From the NCBI GenBank assembly GCA_963573385.1, contig CAUYLG010047286.1, positions 52,340-116,339 on the forward strand: DNA of 64,000 nt, given 5' to 3'. The stretch comes from Cacajao melanocephalus (Eukaryota > Chordata > Mammalia > Primates > Pitheciidae). Made by a program: the position numbers and the translations under genes. The first letter of the stretch is position 1. Each line of letters starts with the position of its first letter. The notes under the pieces are model-generated. The model searched no databases, was not told the origin of the DNA, and saw only the letters and a program-made list of their open reading frames with translations. Shown here in pieces: positions 15,727 to 28,184 of the stretch.

Positions 15727-16254
15727 GTTCTTGCTCAAGTTACATGTCCTTTATGGGTACAGGGTCTCTTGCCTCACACCTTCTTTATTCTGGGAACAAG
15801 ATGGAGAGATGAGTCTCTCTCTGTGGAAGACCCTGGAAGACCCCACTCAGGGTTGTTCTGAAAGTGATCTCACATGGATTGAGCCATAACCTAGAGCCAA
15901 GAGAAGCCAGATTTGCTAGGAGAAAGGTCTGTCGGCATAGTCAGACACCTAGGGGGAGTAAAAAGATGTATTTTTCTGCAGAGATAGTGTGATCGCATTT
16001 TTATCAATTAATCTGCACCCTAGGGACAAAGAGTTAACATTTGAATTTTTCTAAGTAGGAATCTACTCCTCAGGGAAAGTTAGCATTTGAAAGACTCTAA
16101 CTAGAAATCCACTCTCCAGAGGATGTCTCAGCAAGTGCTTAAGTCCATTCATAAGCATAAGGAGTGCTGGAAGTGATTTTTCATTGGTCAAGTGGGTGGT
16201 TTTCAAGTTATGTAGATGGACTAGAGATTTTTTTTTCTACTCTTGCATGAAGAG
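15727..16254. other. Intron stretch, nothing recognised
   Basis: No repeat or gene recognised. Confidence 0.5.
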
Positions 16255-16633
16255 GTAGTCCCTTTGGATTGCTATAACACATTACCTTACACTGAGTAAT
16301 TTATATGGAATACATTTGTTTCTTCTGGTTATGGAGGTGGGTTCTTGGTTCTTCTGGTTCTTGGCTCTGTTAGACCAAGATCAAGGTACTAGCAGCTTTG
16401 GCATCTGGTGGGCTTGCTCTCTACTGGTGCCTTGTTGTATCCTCATGTGGTGGAAGGGGCAAATAGGCTCCTCTGGCTTCTGCTATAAAGGCACTAATCT
16501 TATTCATGAAGGCAGAACCCTTATGACATAATCACTTTCCAAACACCCTACCTATTAATACTATTGCATTAGGGATTAGGCTTTAACATATGAATTTGGA
16601 GGTCCGGGGAACACAGACATTCAGACTGTAGCA
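16255..16633 (-). mobile_element. MLT1A-type MaLR solo LTR, antisense
   Basis: Reverse-complement LTR. It contains GGATTGCTATAACACATTAC, 'aaaggcactaatcttattca', GGGATTAGGCTTTAACATAT, and ends ACATTCAGACTGTAGCA. Without internal sequence. Confidence 0.8.
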
Positions 16634-16676
16634 GGGAATGAAATCTTTGGGCACCTAGCAAACCGATATCTTTTTT

Positions 16677-16974
<298 letters not shown>

Positions 16975-16990
16975 GCAAATGGATATCTTT

Positions 16991-17685
16991 AAGAATAGGA
17001 TTCTAGGTCTAGAACTCCATCCTATTCTGTGTTCTGTCACTAAATGTTGGGTCCTGAAGCTTTTCTCTCCTGAATTGGTTAGAAGTTTGTTGAATCTGGC
17101 TATGAGAACCTAAAGTGCCTAAAGAAGACCTTGAACTTCCGTGAGTATACACCAGGTGATGTGACACTTTTATGCCTCTTGTCCTTGTAACATGCCCCCT
17201 AGGAGATAACTTTTAGGAGAGGATACCTACAGTTTCCACCAACTTTTAATCATTAGAATTTACTAGAATCTACTTATAAGAGCATGACCTTGGTGAGCGG
17301 CCATTATAGTGGGTCAGTTTGCAATGAGGGGAGTAAGAATTTGAGAGAGAGCATTTGGATTTTTCTGTTGAAGAGTCATTAGTGCCTTTTTAAACTACAG
17401 AGTGGCCACACCGTTCCTCTATATCAGATTGGTTCCTCAGCGCTGTTGTTAAGTCTTTAATTATCGTCGGGGACCACTTTAATAAAATCTAACTGGACAA
17501 AGGTCTCTAGAAGGACTCAGGGAATATTAAAATGTGTGCAGAGAACAGAGGGGAGCATATAGGTCATTTGTAACTGGTATAGCTAGGAAGAGTGTGGCCA
17601 ATATGAAAGGGTGTATGTATTGTGGAGATAATTCAATTAGTTTTTTCTTTCCACAGCAACAGAAGAGTTGCCCTTCATGGTAATT
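16991..17685. other. Intron stretch, nothing recognised
   Basis: No repeat or gene recognised. Confidence 0.5.
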
Positions 17686-17689
17686 CATA

Positions 17690-17840
17690 TGCACAGCATC
17701 TGTACTAAATGTTTTACATGCATTGTTTCATTTAATCCTCATAACACCTGCATGAGATTGACAGATGAGAAAACTAAGGCATCACATTTTTCAGGAAAAC
17801 ATAGCTAATAAGAAACAGAACCAGGACTCAGATTCAGCAA
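17690..17840 (-). mobile_element. MIR SINE, antisense
   Basis: 'ttttacatgcattgtttcat' followed by TTAATCCTCATAACACCTGC, then ACAGATGAGAAAACTAAGGC, matches the reversed MIR core region. Confidence 0.8.
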
Positions 17841-19485
17841 CTGTGATTTTTCAGTCTGCTCCCCTAGTCTTTCAAACAATAGAAATAATAATAATTTAAA
17901 AAACTCTTGACTTCATTTCAAGAATGTCTTCCTTCAAAAGGTGTAGAGATTCCCACCACGGCAAAATGGACACCATGTTTTCCTCCCTGGGCCAGCAGAA
18001 GCCTTAGCAAGTGGCTGTTCTGAGTTCCTGTGAATGGCGCAGTGGAGGCTCGGTTTGATTCCACAGAGCATCCAGGATTCCCACAGCCCTTTCTATAATA
18101 TGAGAATTTAGGATCACTTTACCTTCTAGTCTCAGTTAAGCTTTGGGAGCAAGCAAGAGTTGTATTGATTGTCTGCAGGTTTGGAGTGTGGAAACTCAGC
18201 ATCAGGTAAATGGTGTGTCTTCTTGTCACCCAGCATTTTCCCCATTACCTTTTCAGTCTGTCTTCCACTGGGCAAAGTGCCCAACTGTTCTTGCAGGAAA
18301 AGAAATCTAAATCCCGAGCTGCCTGTACAGCATCTACGCCCCGGGGAAAAATGCCTACAGCACGAATTTTAAAACCTCATTCTAAAAGGGCATTACTGAA
18401 AAGGCTTTACAGTATAATAACTTTTAAACCTCAGGGTAGTGATGGCTGCAGAATACTTATGTCAAACCTGAAGGCAAACCCAGAGGAGGTGGCAGGTGGA
18501 AGAAATACTGCTTTAGTTAATAGATTACCAACCTCATTTAAAAAATTGAGGCTTAGGAAAAACTACTTTTATCGTCTCTGTTAGCTTCTTTAACTTTTCT
18601 TCACTCTGTGGTCCTGTTGTTAAAACTTCTAAGAAAAGGTAAAGACAGTGAGAAGGGAAAATTAAAAAAAAGGGGGGCATACTAGAATATAATGTGTGAT
18701 TCCCCCTTTGCTATTCTGTTTTTGCTATTGCTATGCAATAATCAGGGTCAGGTTTCTAATTCTCTCTTCAATGTCCCAGGTAGAAAGGTGGGTTTGTGTT
18801 TGATAGACACTCAGATGGGAGCAGGGTGTGTGCAGTGTGCTAACTCCTACACAAGGGTGGCGGTAGATACTGTGCAAGGGCATGGCAGCAGCAGCTGGTG
18901 TGAAAACACCAGGGCACGTTGATGGCATTGCCTCATCTCTGACAGCTGGCTCTCCTACAAGATGTTTATGTGGATTGCATTCACCGTGAGGAGTTATAAA
19001 CCCTCTTACTCCTATTCTCATGGAATTGAGAACAGGAAGACGAGGGATGACCTGGACATTTCACCTAGATTAGACCAAAGGTGAACAAAGGTGATCAGGC
19101 AACGAAGGTAGCCTTTACCTGACAGCAACCCCAAGGCAAGGGCCACCATGAGTTACAAACAAACAGGGCCAAGCAACAGTCAGGCTCAGATCCAGGAAGG
19201 ACTGGACAAGTGTTCTGAGGCTGTAGCCTAGCTCTCACCGAAAGCCACTTGATCATGGGGACTGAGACCTGCTTTTCCTGGGAGCTCCTGCTTGGGTGGG
19301 TTAGACCTATGGTTGTTGTCTTAGGTCCATTCTATCTCAGAGCATCCTTTATTCTGGAAACATCCAGGGATTTCTTTCTCCAGCTTTTATTTTCTACATC
19401 ACTGGACATCACCCCTCTTTAATTTTTCCTTGTTCTTCCTCACCACTACCCCTGAGGCCAGACATAAAAGATTGATAAACGCGTG
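17841..19485. other. Intron stretch, nothing recognised
   Basis: No repeat or gene assigned. The small open frames at 18169-18584 lie in different frames and show no recognisable protein. Confidence 0.5.
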
Positions 19486-19489
19486 GTTC

Positions 19490-19660
19490 AAATCCTGTGC
19501 CTGTCATGCAGTTGCTTTCAGATCTTTGTAAAATTATTTAATCCCCTATTCTCCTTATTTGTAAAATAGGGATCTGCATGTTTATCTGAGAGAGGTGATG
19601 TGAAGATTAAAGGAGGTAATACCTATAAAGCATAGCATACCAAATGCTTTACTTATATTT
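19490..19660 (+). mobile_element. MIR SINE, sense
   Basis: 'ctccttatttgtaaaatagg' followed by GATCTG, then 'gtgaagattaaaggaggtaa' and a TACCTATAAAGC end, fits MIR in sense orientation. Confidence 0.65.
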
Positions 19661-20479
19661 TCTGATTGGAATGCTCTTCACAGGTCTGGTGTAAGGGAGA
19701 GCAAGAGTTAACTAGTAACAAACATGGGGGCGATTTAAAGGTTTCAGGAGCTCATGCTAGTCATACCATAGCCATCCATAGAACACATTCCCTGACTCTT
19801 TCTTAAATGCTTTCAAGCATGTCTCCCCTGTAACTATCCAGTACACTGGATGCTTCCTGGTTTGGTTACTAGAACAAGCTCCTCAGGGTTGGGACTGTTT
19901 CTAGGCCAGGCTGGTGGACATGCCTTTGCAGAGCTTGGCTTTGGTCACATGCTCCTTCCATATTGTTTTTTTATTCTGATGCTTTGACATCATGGGCTTT
20001 GCTGACCCTGAAGGAACTGCCCCTCCCAGAGCTGGCCAATTCCTAAGGAGAGTAAAGGACTCACCTGTGAGCATGCCTTTCCTATGCAAGCCGAACACCT
20101 GGAGCCCAGTTCCCCAGCCACCTTCTTTATCAGGCTTTCACATTCTGAGCCATTAATGCTCTGCCTCAGTTACCCCAGGGCCTGGTACCAGACAAGTGGG
20201 AACAACCCCTATATTCCAAAGCTCGCTGAAATGATTCAAACCAGCCAACCTTAAACCTGCTTATGCTGCTTCACCCATTAAACCACAGTAAAGGTCCCCT
20301 CTTAATTTCTTTGTGTCCTGACCAACCGATGTTTCCCCAGGTGCCCCCACAGCATGGCATGGCATGCCCCACTTTTGAAACCTGAACAAGCTATATTTTC
20401 AATTGTAAATATCCTGGTCTGTTGGCCTCACTATACCAGAATAATAATAAAACCTACATTTCAAAACACCTTCCCCGAC
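19661..20479. other. Intron stretch, nothing recognised
   Basis: No recognised repeat or gene. Confidence 0.5.
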
Positions 20480-20925
20480 TGATGGTTAATTGTTGTGTCA
20501 ACTTGACTGGACTAGAGGATGCCCAGATAGCTGTTAAAACATTATGTCTGGGTGCATCTGTGAGAGTGTTTCTGGAAGAGATTAGCATTTGAATCAGTAG
20601 ACTGAGTAGAGAAGATCCACCCTCACCAACATGGGCAGGCGTTATCTAATTCTTTAAGAGGCTAGATAGAACAAAAAGGGAGAGAAACGGTTGTCTTTTT
20701 CAGTTGAGACATCTCTCTTCTGACCTTGGTCTGGGAGTTATGCCATTGGCCTCATGGTTCTCAGGCCTTCAAACTTGGACAGAATTGCAACGCTGGCATT
20801 CCTGGTTCTTCTGCTTGCAGATGGCATGTCATGGGACTTGCTGGCTTCCATAATTGCATGAACCAATTCCCATAATAAATCTCCTCTTATATATCTATAT
20901 ATATCCTATTGGTTCTGTTTCTAGA
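20480..20925 (+). mobile_element. ERVL-type LTR (MLT2-like)
   Basis: Starts TGATGGTTAATTGTTGTGTC, includes TTAGCATTTGAATCAGTAGA and CCATAATTGCATGAACCAAT, then an AATAAATCTCC polyadenylation-like site (20874) and TCCTATTGGTTCTGTTTCTAG. This is the layout of an MLT2 LTR in sense orientation. It abuts an internal retroviral region that starts with a TTGGTACCAAGAAGTGGGAG primer-binding-like sequence. Confidence 0.7.
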
Positions 20926-21283
20926 GATTGGTACCAAGAAGTGGGAGTGCTTCTAACAAATACCAAAAAATGTGGAAGTGGCTATGGAAATGGGTAATGG
21001 GTAGAAACTGGAAAGAGTTTGGAGGTGCACACTAGAAAAAGCCTACATTGCTGTGAATTGACCTTTAAAGGTGATTCTGGTGAAGGCTCAGAAAGAAAAG
21101 AGAAGAGCTATGACGAAAGCCTTAATCTTCTTAGAAAATACCTAAGCGGTCATGAACAGGACATTGGCAGAAATATGGGTAGTAAAGGCCAGTCTGATGA
21201 GGTCTCAGAGGGAAATGAGGATCATGTTATTGCACAATGGAGAAAAGGCCGTGGGGCAGTGGGGCAAGGGAAGTGAGAGCATC

Positions 21284-21426
21284 GGGACAAATACCTAATG
21301 CATGCGGGGCTTAAAACCTAGATGACGGGTTGATAGGTGCAGCAAACCACCATGGCACATGTATACCTAGGTAACAAACCTGCATGTTCAACACATGTAT
21401 CCCAGAACTTAAAGGAAAAAAAAAAA
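21284..21426 (+). mobile_element. L1 3' end, severely 5'-truncated
   Basis: Matches the L1 3' UTR terminus: ACCTAATGCATGCGGGGCTT, then CACCATGGCACATGTATACC, AACAAACCTGCATGTTC and a poly-A tail from about 21414. About 140 bp; inserted into the MaLR internal region. Confidence 0.9.
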
Positions 21427-21694
21427 TTTTTTTTAAAAAGTGTCGGAGAACTTGGCTGAATTGTGCCTATATTGTACTGTTTTGCAGAAGGTAGGGCTGT
21501 GAGCACTGAAGTTATCTATTTGGATAAGGAAATTTTAAGCAAAGTGTGAAAGTTGTGGCTTGGCTTTTCTTGACAGCCTACATTAAAACGTGAAAGTAGA
21601 GAAAAGATTTAAAGACAAAATTGTTAATCAAAGGGAAGCAGTGCTTAAAGATTTGGGAAATGCTCACCCTAGCCATATTATAAAAAATGACATC

Positions 21695-21822
21695 TCGGGT
21701 ACAGTGATTCATGCCTGTAGCCCTAACTATTAGAGAAGCTGAGGCAGGAGGATCCCTTAAGCCCAGGAATTTGAGACTAGCCTGAGTAACATAGTGAGAG
21801 TCCATCTCTTAAAAAAAAAAAT
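21695..21822 (+). mobile_element. Alu-like monomer (FLAM/FRAM type), sense
   Basis: One 7SL-derived arm (TGATTCATGCCTGTAGCCCT ... AAGCCCAGGAATTTGAGACT ... CCATCTCTTAAAAAAAAAA) without a second arm. Diverged, so old; nested in the MaLR internal region. Confidence 0.75.
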
Positions 21823-22533
21823 ATGAGAAGGCACCTTGGGAGAGAACACCAAGGGTGTGGCCAAATAACCATCTGATAAGGAGATTAGTCAACCAAGTGG
21901 AACCTATTGCTTAAGGTGATGCAGAAGTAATTGGGGCTGCCACCTCCCTCACAGCTCCCATGTGCAAAAGCTTGAGCAAGCAACCGTGAGACCCCAGCCC
22001 TCGCCAGTGCAACATCCAGGATAGCTGAGTGGTAGGACCACTCCAGCAACCCCAGGCTGTAGAGCATAAACACAGTTCTAGCTCAGGGAGCCCCAAGAGC
22101 ACAGAGCAGCCTTTGGGGAGGGCCACCACCCCTGTGGGTTGGGAAGGCAGGACCACAGCCCCAGTGAGCCTGGAGGACAGAACATTGAGCCAAAGATTAT
22201 TCTCAAGACAAAATTTTGGACTCGGCTGGGGACCTATCCTTTCTTCTTTTGTTTCTCTCTGGAAATGTCTTTTCTGTGCCTGTCCCTCCATTGTATTTTG
22301 GAAGTCTTTAACTTGTTTAATTTCACAGGTTCACAGCTGGAGGGGAAGCTGCCTCAGAATGAATCATACCTTGCGTCTCACCCATATAACGTAGGTGCTG
22401 TTTAAATGAGACTTTGGACTACAGACTTCCGAGTAGATACTGGAATGAGTTAAGACTTTTGGAACCACTGGAATGAACTGAATGCATTTTGCATGTGAGA
22501 AGAACATGAAATTTTGGGAGGCTAGGGATAGAA

Positions 22534-22895
22534 TGTTATGGTCTGAGTGTTTGTGTCTCTCCCAAATTTATATGTTGAAATCCTAACCTCCACCTACTTA
22601 AGGTGATAGTGTCAGGAGATAGAGCCTTTTGGGGTGATTAGGTTATGACTGTGGAGGCCTTGTAAATGAGACTCATGCCCTTGTGAAAGAGACATAAGAG
22701 GGACGCCTTCCTCCTTCTGCCTTGTGAGATTAGAGTAAAAAGGCTGTGAGGAAGCAGCCCTTACCAGACACTGAATCTGCTGGTGCCTTGATCTGAGATG
22801 TCCCAGCCTCTGAAACTGTGAGAAATACATTTCTATTGTTTATATGCCACCCAGCCTGTAGTATTCTGTTGTAGCAGCCTGAACAGACTAAGATA
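22534..22895 (+). mobile_element. MLT1A-type MaLR LTR, sense (3' LTR of the block)
   Basis: Starts TGTTATGGTCTGAGTGTTTG, continues CCCAAATTTATATGTTGAAA, CTCTGAAACTGTGAGAAATA, and ends CCTGAACAGACTAAGATA. Length about 360 bp, as expected. It directly follows MaLR internal sequence. Confidence 0.85.
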
Positions 22896-23610
22896 CCCTT
22901 GGATGAAGAGCAACCGAGGTAACGTGGAAAAAAAAGACTGCTCCAATGCCAAGTGTATGCTACACAGCGTTTTAACTTATGCTTGGTAGTTGCTTCTCAT
23001 CATTTTTAGTTAATCATAAAGCATTCTACTTTTGTGGATTTTAAGTCCCTAGGAAATGATGCTGAAGAAAACAACAGCTTTGTGGGACCATCAGAAGCTG
23101 TAACATTGACATCTCTGCTTTCAAATGGGTTACAAAATTAAACAAGTGTCATCCAAAGGACCACCAGGATGGCTAGATAACAGAAAAGAGAGTTTCATTT
23201 GCAATACTGGTTTACAAACTGGAAGAGAGAGTCTCCGGTGTGAACTGAGAATGCTATCTCTGAAGAACAAAGAGAAGGTTAGAGGTTTTATAAAATAGAG
23301 AAATGCTGCATATTGCTCTTTGAGAAGTTTCCTTGGCACCGGTAAGGTTTTGAGGAGCTGGCAAGCTCCAATTGGTAAGTGACGGCGGTGCACAAACTCG
23401 TCTGAGAGTGGCCATAGGTCGTCTCAGTAGTCATTAGACAAAACTGGTTTTGGGTTACTGCACCAGTGTCGGCTGCCAGGCCTGCAGAGAATTATGGTTT
23501 TTTACAGCAATGTTCTTTACCCTGAGGGCTTTCTCCCCCTGGCTTATTGACTCTGTCTTCGTTGGGTATGACAAGAATGACTCAGTTCATGTGATCAACT
23601 TTCACACAAT
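22896..23610. other. Intron stretch, unassigned
   Basis: 23130-23580 has LTR-like composition on the minus strand (AGAGAGAGTCTCCGGTG, TTATAAAATAGAGAAATGC) but no family is recognised. Confidence 0.4.
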
Positions 23611-23622
23611 AAAGCTTCATTT

Positions 23623-23923
23623 ATTTAGTTATTTACATTGAGACAGAGTCTCTCTTGTCATCGAGGCTGGAGTGCAGTGATGCACCATCAAGGCTGACTG
23701 CAGCCTCAACCTCCCAGGCTCAACTCTGATCCTCTGACCTCAGCCTCCCAAATACCTGAGACCATTGGCACATGCCACCATGCCCAGCTAATTTATTTAG
23801 TTTTTGTATAGACAGATCTCAGTATATTGACTAGGGTGATTTGAACTCTTGGCCTCAAGCAATCCTCTCACCTCAGTCTCCCAAAGTGCTGGGATTACAG
23901 GTATGAGGCACAATGCACAGCCC
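23623..23923 (-). mobile_element. Alu SINE (old, AluJ-like), antisense
   Basis: Reverse-complement Alu with many substitutions (for example TCATCGAGGCTGG in place of CGCCCAGGCTGG). Flanked by AAAGCTTCATTT at 23611-23622 and 23924-23935. Confidence 0.9.
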
Positions 23924-23935
23924 AAAGCTTCATTT

Positions 23936-25488
23936 TAAGTCTCTTTTATTTACTTTTATTGATCTTAGTCATAACACATTGTAAGTATACTCTGCTAGAG
24001 AATTAGATAGCATGTTGTTTTTAAGTGTCTTTTCTAATTAACCTGTCATGTAGTTTAGTAAGAAAATATTGAAGGAGAATCTTGCCCGAGAGATGGCCAG
24101 TACTGAGTAAGAAGCCCATTTTGTTTGTGTCTGGGAGGATGAGACACTGTTAATAGTGAGGATAAGTTTATTTTAGCTTTGGTGAGAGGGGAACAAATCC
24201 ACCTTTTCACAAGAGCTGCTTTCTCATTGCTTTTTGCCCCCTTCATCCCAACACCCGCAACCAAGGCAGTGTCAGTAAGTTTTGGGATGAAAAAGCCTTA
24301 GGTAGGCTTCTTATGGTTTTGAAATGTGACTGCTTAGAATTGGGGGAAAGCTGTACTAAAATTGTGAAGCCGTGTGGTTATTAACCATATCCAGTAGTGG
24401 GTCGTGTTCCTATGCTGCCTTTATATGCCCACAGTAAAGTAGCAAGACATAGAATCACAGTGCGCAGTAGATGGCACCGTTGAACGAGCTATATTGTCTG
24501 CAGGAATCTGGGATGATAAAGAGATTATTACCTCATTTATTTTCATAAGGAACTGTGTAATTATGATGATTCGAAAAAAAAGATGAAAGAAAGGAAAGAG
24601 AAGGAAGGAAGGAAGGAGAGAGAAAGAAAGAGAAAGAGAGAGAGAGAAAGAGAGAAAGAAAGAAAGCAGACAGGCCCTGGTCTGACTGTTTCCTATGCTA
24701 TTCTACTATAGCATTTAATATCTTACTGCAAATTTTCCTAAGTTATAACTTAAAAATGTTTTTATTAGCACTTTGACAAACTTAGGCTCCTACAGCAGAA
24801 GGTAGTGGATTAAAAGCTGGGCTGTCAACCAGGTACTCACCAGCTTAATGACAATGGAGAAATGGAATATAAAGAATTTGAAAAAGTTTATGCAACATAC
24901 ATGTTTCTTTTGAAATTTCAGTTTTGGAAAGCAAGGCTTGATGAGATGATCTTCATTTGTGAGATTATGCAGAGGGCGGTGTGAAAAGACATGGCAGGGA
25001 TCCATAGTTTAAAAATGGATTGAAAAACAGTTCTAAAATATGAAACAATAAGGACAAAAAGTCATAATTTAAATTCTTAAGCTAAGTTCAACACATTTCA
25101 AAGTTAAATAGTAAACAGTGGTAGGGAAAAGAAAACATATAGAAATGGAACAACAGGGATCCATTAGAGTTGGATATCATTAGTTTACTAGTTTGAGGAG
25201 GAAAGTGAATAATTCTGTGTGTTTTAAAGTCATAGAGAATGAACCTGGAACAATTTTAATGCTTAGAAAAGAAAGTATTAATAATAGAAATTTCTAATTT
25301 GGCCAAATTGCTTACTTTAAAATTAGAAAATTAGATTTTTTGATTGTATAATTTGGAACACATAATTAATAAGCAGGTAGATAAAAAGGAAAAACTACAT
25401 ATTAAGCCAGAATCATCTAATAAAAACAATTCCTTGTATGTAAAAGACTATGCTAACTCCTAGACCCCAAGAGAGAAAAAAATGAGAC
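23936..25488. other. Intron stretch with purine tract, otherwise unassigned
   Basis: AT-rich. Apart from the polypurine tract listed separately, no repeat or gene was recognised. Confidence 0.5.
24585..24666 (+). repeat. (GAAA)n/(GA)n polypurine tract
   Basis: 82 consecutive purines composed of GAAA, GGAA and GA units. Only one T (24584) separates it from a further 10-base purine run. Simple repeat. Confidence 0.95.
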
Positions 25489-25490
25489 TA

Positions 25491-26708
25491 CAGTCAGGCG
25501 TCACTTAACAACAGGGATATGTTCTGAGAAATGCACCCTTAGGTGTTATTGTCATTGTGTGAACAACATAGAGTGTACTTAAACAAAGCTGAATGTTACA
25601 GCATATCATTCTAGGTTACAAACTTGTCTATCATGTTACCGTACTGAATACCGTAGGCAAGTGTAACACAGGTATTTGTGTATCTAAATATATCCAAACC
25701 TAGAAAAGATACAGTAAAACTATAGTATGAAAGATTTTAAAAAATGGGACACCTGTATAGGACACTTAGCATGAATGGGGCTTGCAGGAATTGAAGTTGC
25801 TCTGGGTGAGTCAGTAAGTGGTGAGTGCATATGAAGGCCTGGGGCATTACCATTCACTAATGTAGACTGTCTAGACACTGGACACTTAGGCTAAGTTCAA
25901 TTATTTAAAATTGTTTTCTTTCTTCAATAATAAATTAATCTTAGCTTTCTGTAACTTACTTATTTTATAAACCTTTTGGTGTTTTTAATTTTGATTCTTT
26001 CGTGATAACATTTAACTTAAAACATGACCATGTTATACAGATGTATAAAAATATTTCCTTTATATTGTATTTGGTAAGCTTTATCTTTTTACATTTTCAT
26101 ACTTTTTTTTTTTTTTTTTACTTTTTAATTTTTTGTTGTTAAAAACTAAGACACAAACACTCACATGAGCCTAGGCCGACACAGGGTCAGGATCTTCACC
26201 TCCACACCTATCCCACTGGAAGGTCTTCAGGGGCAGTAATGCATGGAGCTGTCATTTTCTATGATGACAATGCCTTCTTCTGAATTCCTCCTGAAGGACT
26301 TTTCCTGAAGCTGATTTACATTTGACATTATTTTTATTTTAAATATTTTTTATTTTTTAAGAAATGTTAAATGTAAACCAGCTTCAGGCAAGTCCTGTAG
26401 AAGGAATACAATCTAAAATAATGATAAAAATTAGTAAAAAATAGTAAATATATAAACCAGTAACAGTCATTTATTATCATTATCAATATATATACATATA
26501 CTATACCCTTATGTGCTATACTTTTATGCATATAGCAGCGCAGGAGGTTTGTTTACACCAGCATCACCACAGACACTTGAGTAATGCATTGCCTTATGTT
26601 ACCATGGCTACGACATTGCTAGGTGATAGGATTTTCTCAGGTCCAGTATAATCTGTCATATATGTGGTCCACTGTTGGCTGAAATATCGTTATGTGATAC
26701 ATCGACTC
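25491..26708. mobile_element. Tigger-type (Tc1/mariner) DNA transposon, about 1.2 kb
   Basis: Flanked by TA dinucleotides (25489-25490 and 26709-26710) with terminal inverted repeats CAGTCAGGCGTCACTTAAC at the left and GTTATGTGATACATCGACTC at the right. Internal blocks such as GGTTACAAACTTGTCTATCA and TTGTTTACACCAGCATCACC are typical of a Tigger subfamily, probably Tigger3, recalled rather than searched. No transposase frame remains. It contains a poly-T run at 26104 and an inverted segment reported as a finding. Confidence 0.75.
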
Positions 26709-26710
26709 TA

Positions 26711-27149
26711 CTACTGGCAAGCTCCTATTTAAGTAAATAAAAACAATAAACACAAAAAACAATAAACACAAACAAACATGAGAAGTACAGAAGAAAGCCC
26801 AAGGAAGATAAGAGAAGCTTCCTATGTAAAGGAAGCTACATCAGGGCAAGGGGCCAGTTCTTATCTGGAAGACACAGTACTGCAGGCTTCAGCCAGATGA
26901 GTGTCATTTGAACACACACCACCCAGGCACTGTGTGTATAACCCCTGGGAATGGCCTCTGCCAGAAGCTAGTGGGTTGTTAGAAGCTTTAGGGGGGTTAT
27001 TTTTAAGTTTCTGCTAATAAGCTCTATTTTGAGCTGAAAATTTGTGTAGTGCATAGGGCTAGAAGGGAATATTAGAGATTGTATTGCCCATTCTGTTATA
27101 CTCTCTCACCAGTGATTCAGAGGACCTGGCTAGGCTGTCTTTGACCTGT
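26711..27149. other. Intron stretch, nothing recognised
   Basis: Begins with a tandem-like AACAATAAACACAAA stretch; otherwise unassigned. Confidence 0.5.
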
Positions 27150-27470
27150 TTCTAATAGTGAAGGATTGGAAACACTCTAAGTGTCCTTCCATTGATGAGT
27201 GATTAACGTAAGTTATGGTGCTTGTATAGAGTAGCATATTGTGTTTAAAGAACAGGGAGTTTTTCATGATTCAAAATGGAGCCATCTCCAGCATATAGTG
27301 TTCAAAGAAAACTCCTTACAGTAACTTCTGGAGAAAACTAGAATTGAAGAGGACATGGGTAGTCAAGGGGACATTTGCTGCGTCAGTACTGTTTGAAATT
27401 TGTATAATGAAAATGTACTTACGTATTGAGTAATTTATAATCATAATGTACAATTTTGATTTCAACTTTT
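27150..27470 (+). mobile_element. Old L1/HAL1 3' fragment, sense
   Basis: 'ctaatagtgaaggattggaa' then ACACTCTAAGTGTCCTTCCA, GTTATGGTGCTTGTATAGAG and a trailing TATAATGAAAATGTAC segment match the 3' ORF2/UTR region of ancient L1M or HAL1 elements. Confidence 0.65.
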
Positions 27471-28184
27471 ACCTGATATTTATGTTCATGTCTTTAGAAT
27501 ATAACTCACTCTTTGGGCTATTGGACATCCTATCTTACTTAGCTGGTGGTATCTCTGCAATTAGATATTTATTTATAAATCCGGATTCCATCAGAGTTAT
27601 CACTTAAATTAAACAGGAAGATTAAGTATTTTATTGGAATTTAGTTTGTGCTTATATCACTGATATTAATTATTGCCACAGAAACTCTACTTTTCAAGGT
27701 CACCACTACTTTGGTATGTTTCATGTTTCTTTGTCACAATTTAGAGACATTTCTCTATCTTCTTCATTGATGACCTTACTATTTACCATAGAAGTTCATC
27801 TTTGTGGCTCCGAACTCCATTTCAAGAATATGAAAGGCACGTAGCTTATGCCCACATTCTCTGACCCTTGATAGATGTTTTGCTGACCTACCTCCTAATA
27901 TCTGTAGAGTTACCCCAGGCTCTACCTTCCACCAGCCAGTTCTGTGTGTGAGATGCACAGTCCTTTGTTACTAAACATGTTTTTGCTCTCTCCTGTCCTC
28001 TCACTTCAGTCTCACTATCTTAGAATCAGCTTCATGGAACCACAGGGAAGACATCATTGTTCTTCTTTTGCAGGTAGCCAGTAACACCACCTTCTCACTG
28101 AGAGCCCCTAAGAAATAATCTTAGGACTTGAGTTGACTTTTGATGCATCAGTATTCTTTGTATCGTATAATATGTCTGGAGTGG
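27471..28184. other. Intron stretch, nothing recognised
   Basis: No repeat or gene assigned. Confidence 0.5.

Larger units (their letters stand above)
20926..22533 (+). mobile_element. MaLR/ERVL internal region, broken
   Basis: GTGGAAGTGGCTATGGAAAT, GGAGGTGCACACTAGAAAAA and GTGATTCTGGTGAAGGCTCA are hallmarks of MaLR (MLT1/MST/THE1) internal sequence. The 3' part, TGGAATGAGTTAAGACTTTT to GAACATGAAATTTTGGGAGG, is the usual approach to the 3' LTR. It carries no intact gag or pol frame and is split by an L1 3' end and an Alu-like monomer. Confidence 0.7.

Noticed and set aside
22029..22394. 121-codon plus-strand frame
   Set aside because: Lies in the MaLR internal region; not a cellular gene, and overlapping frames occur on the opposite strand.
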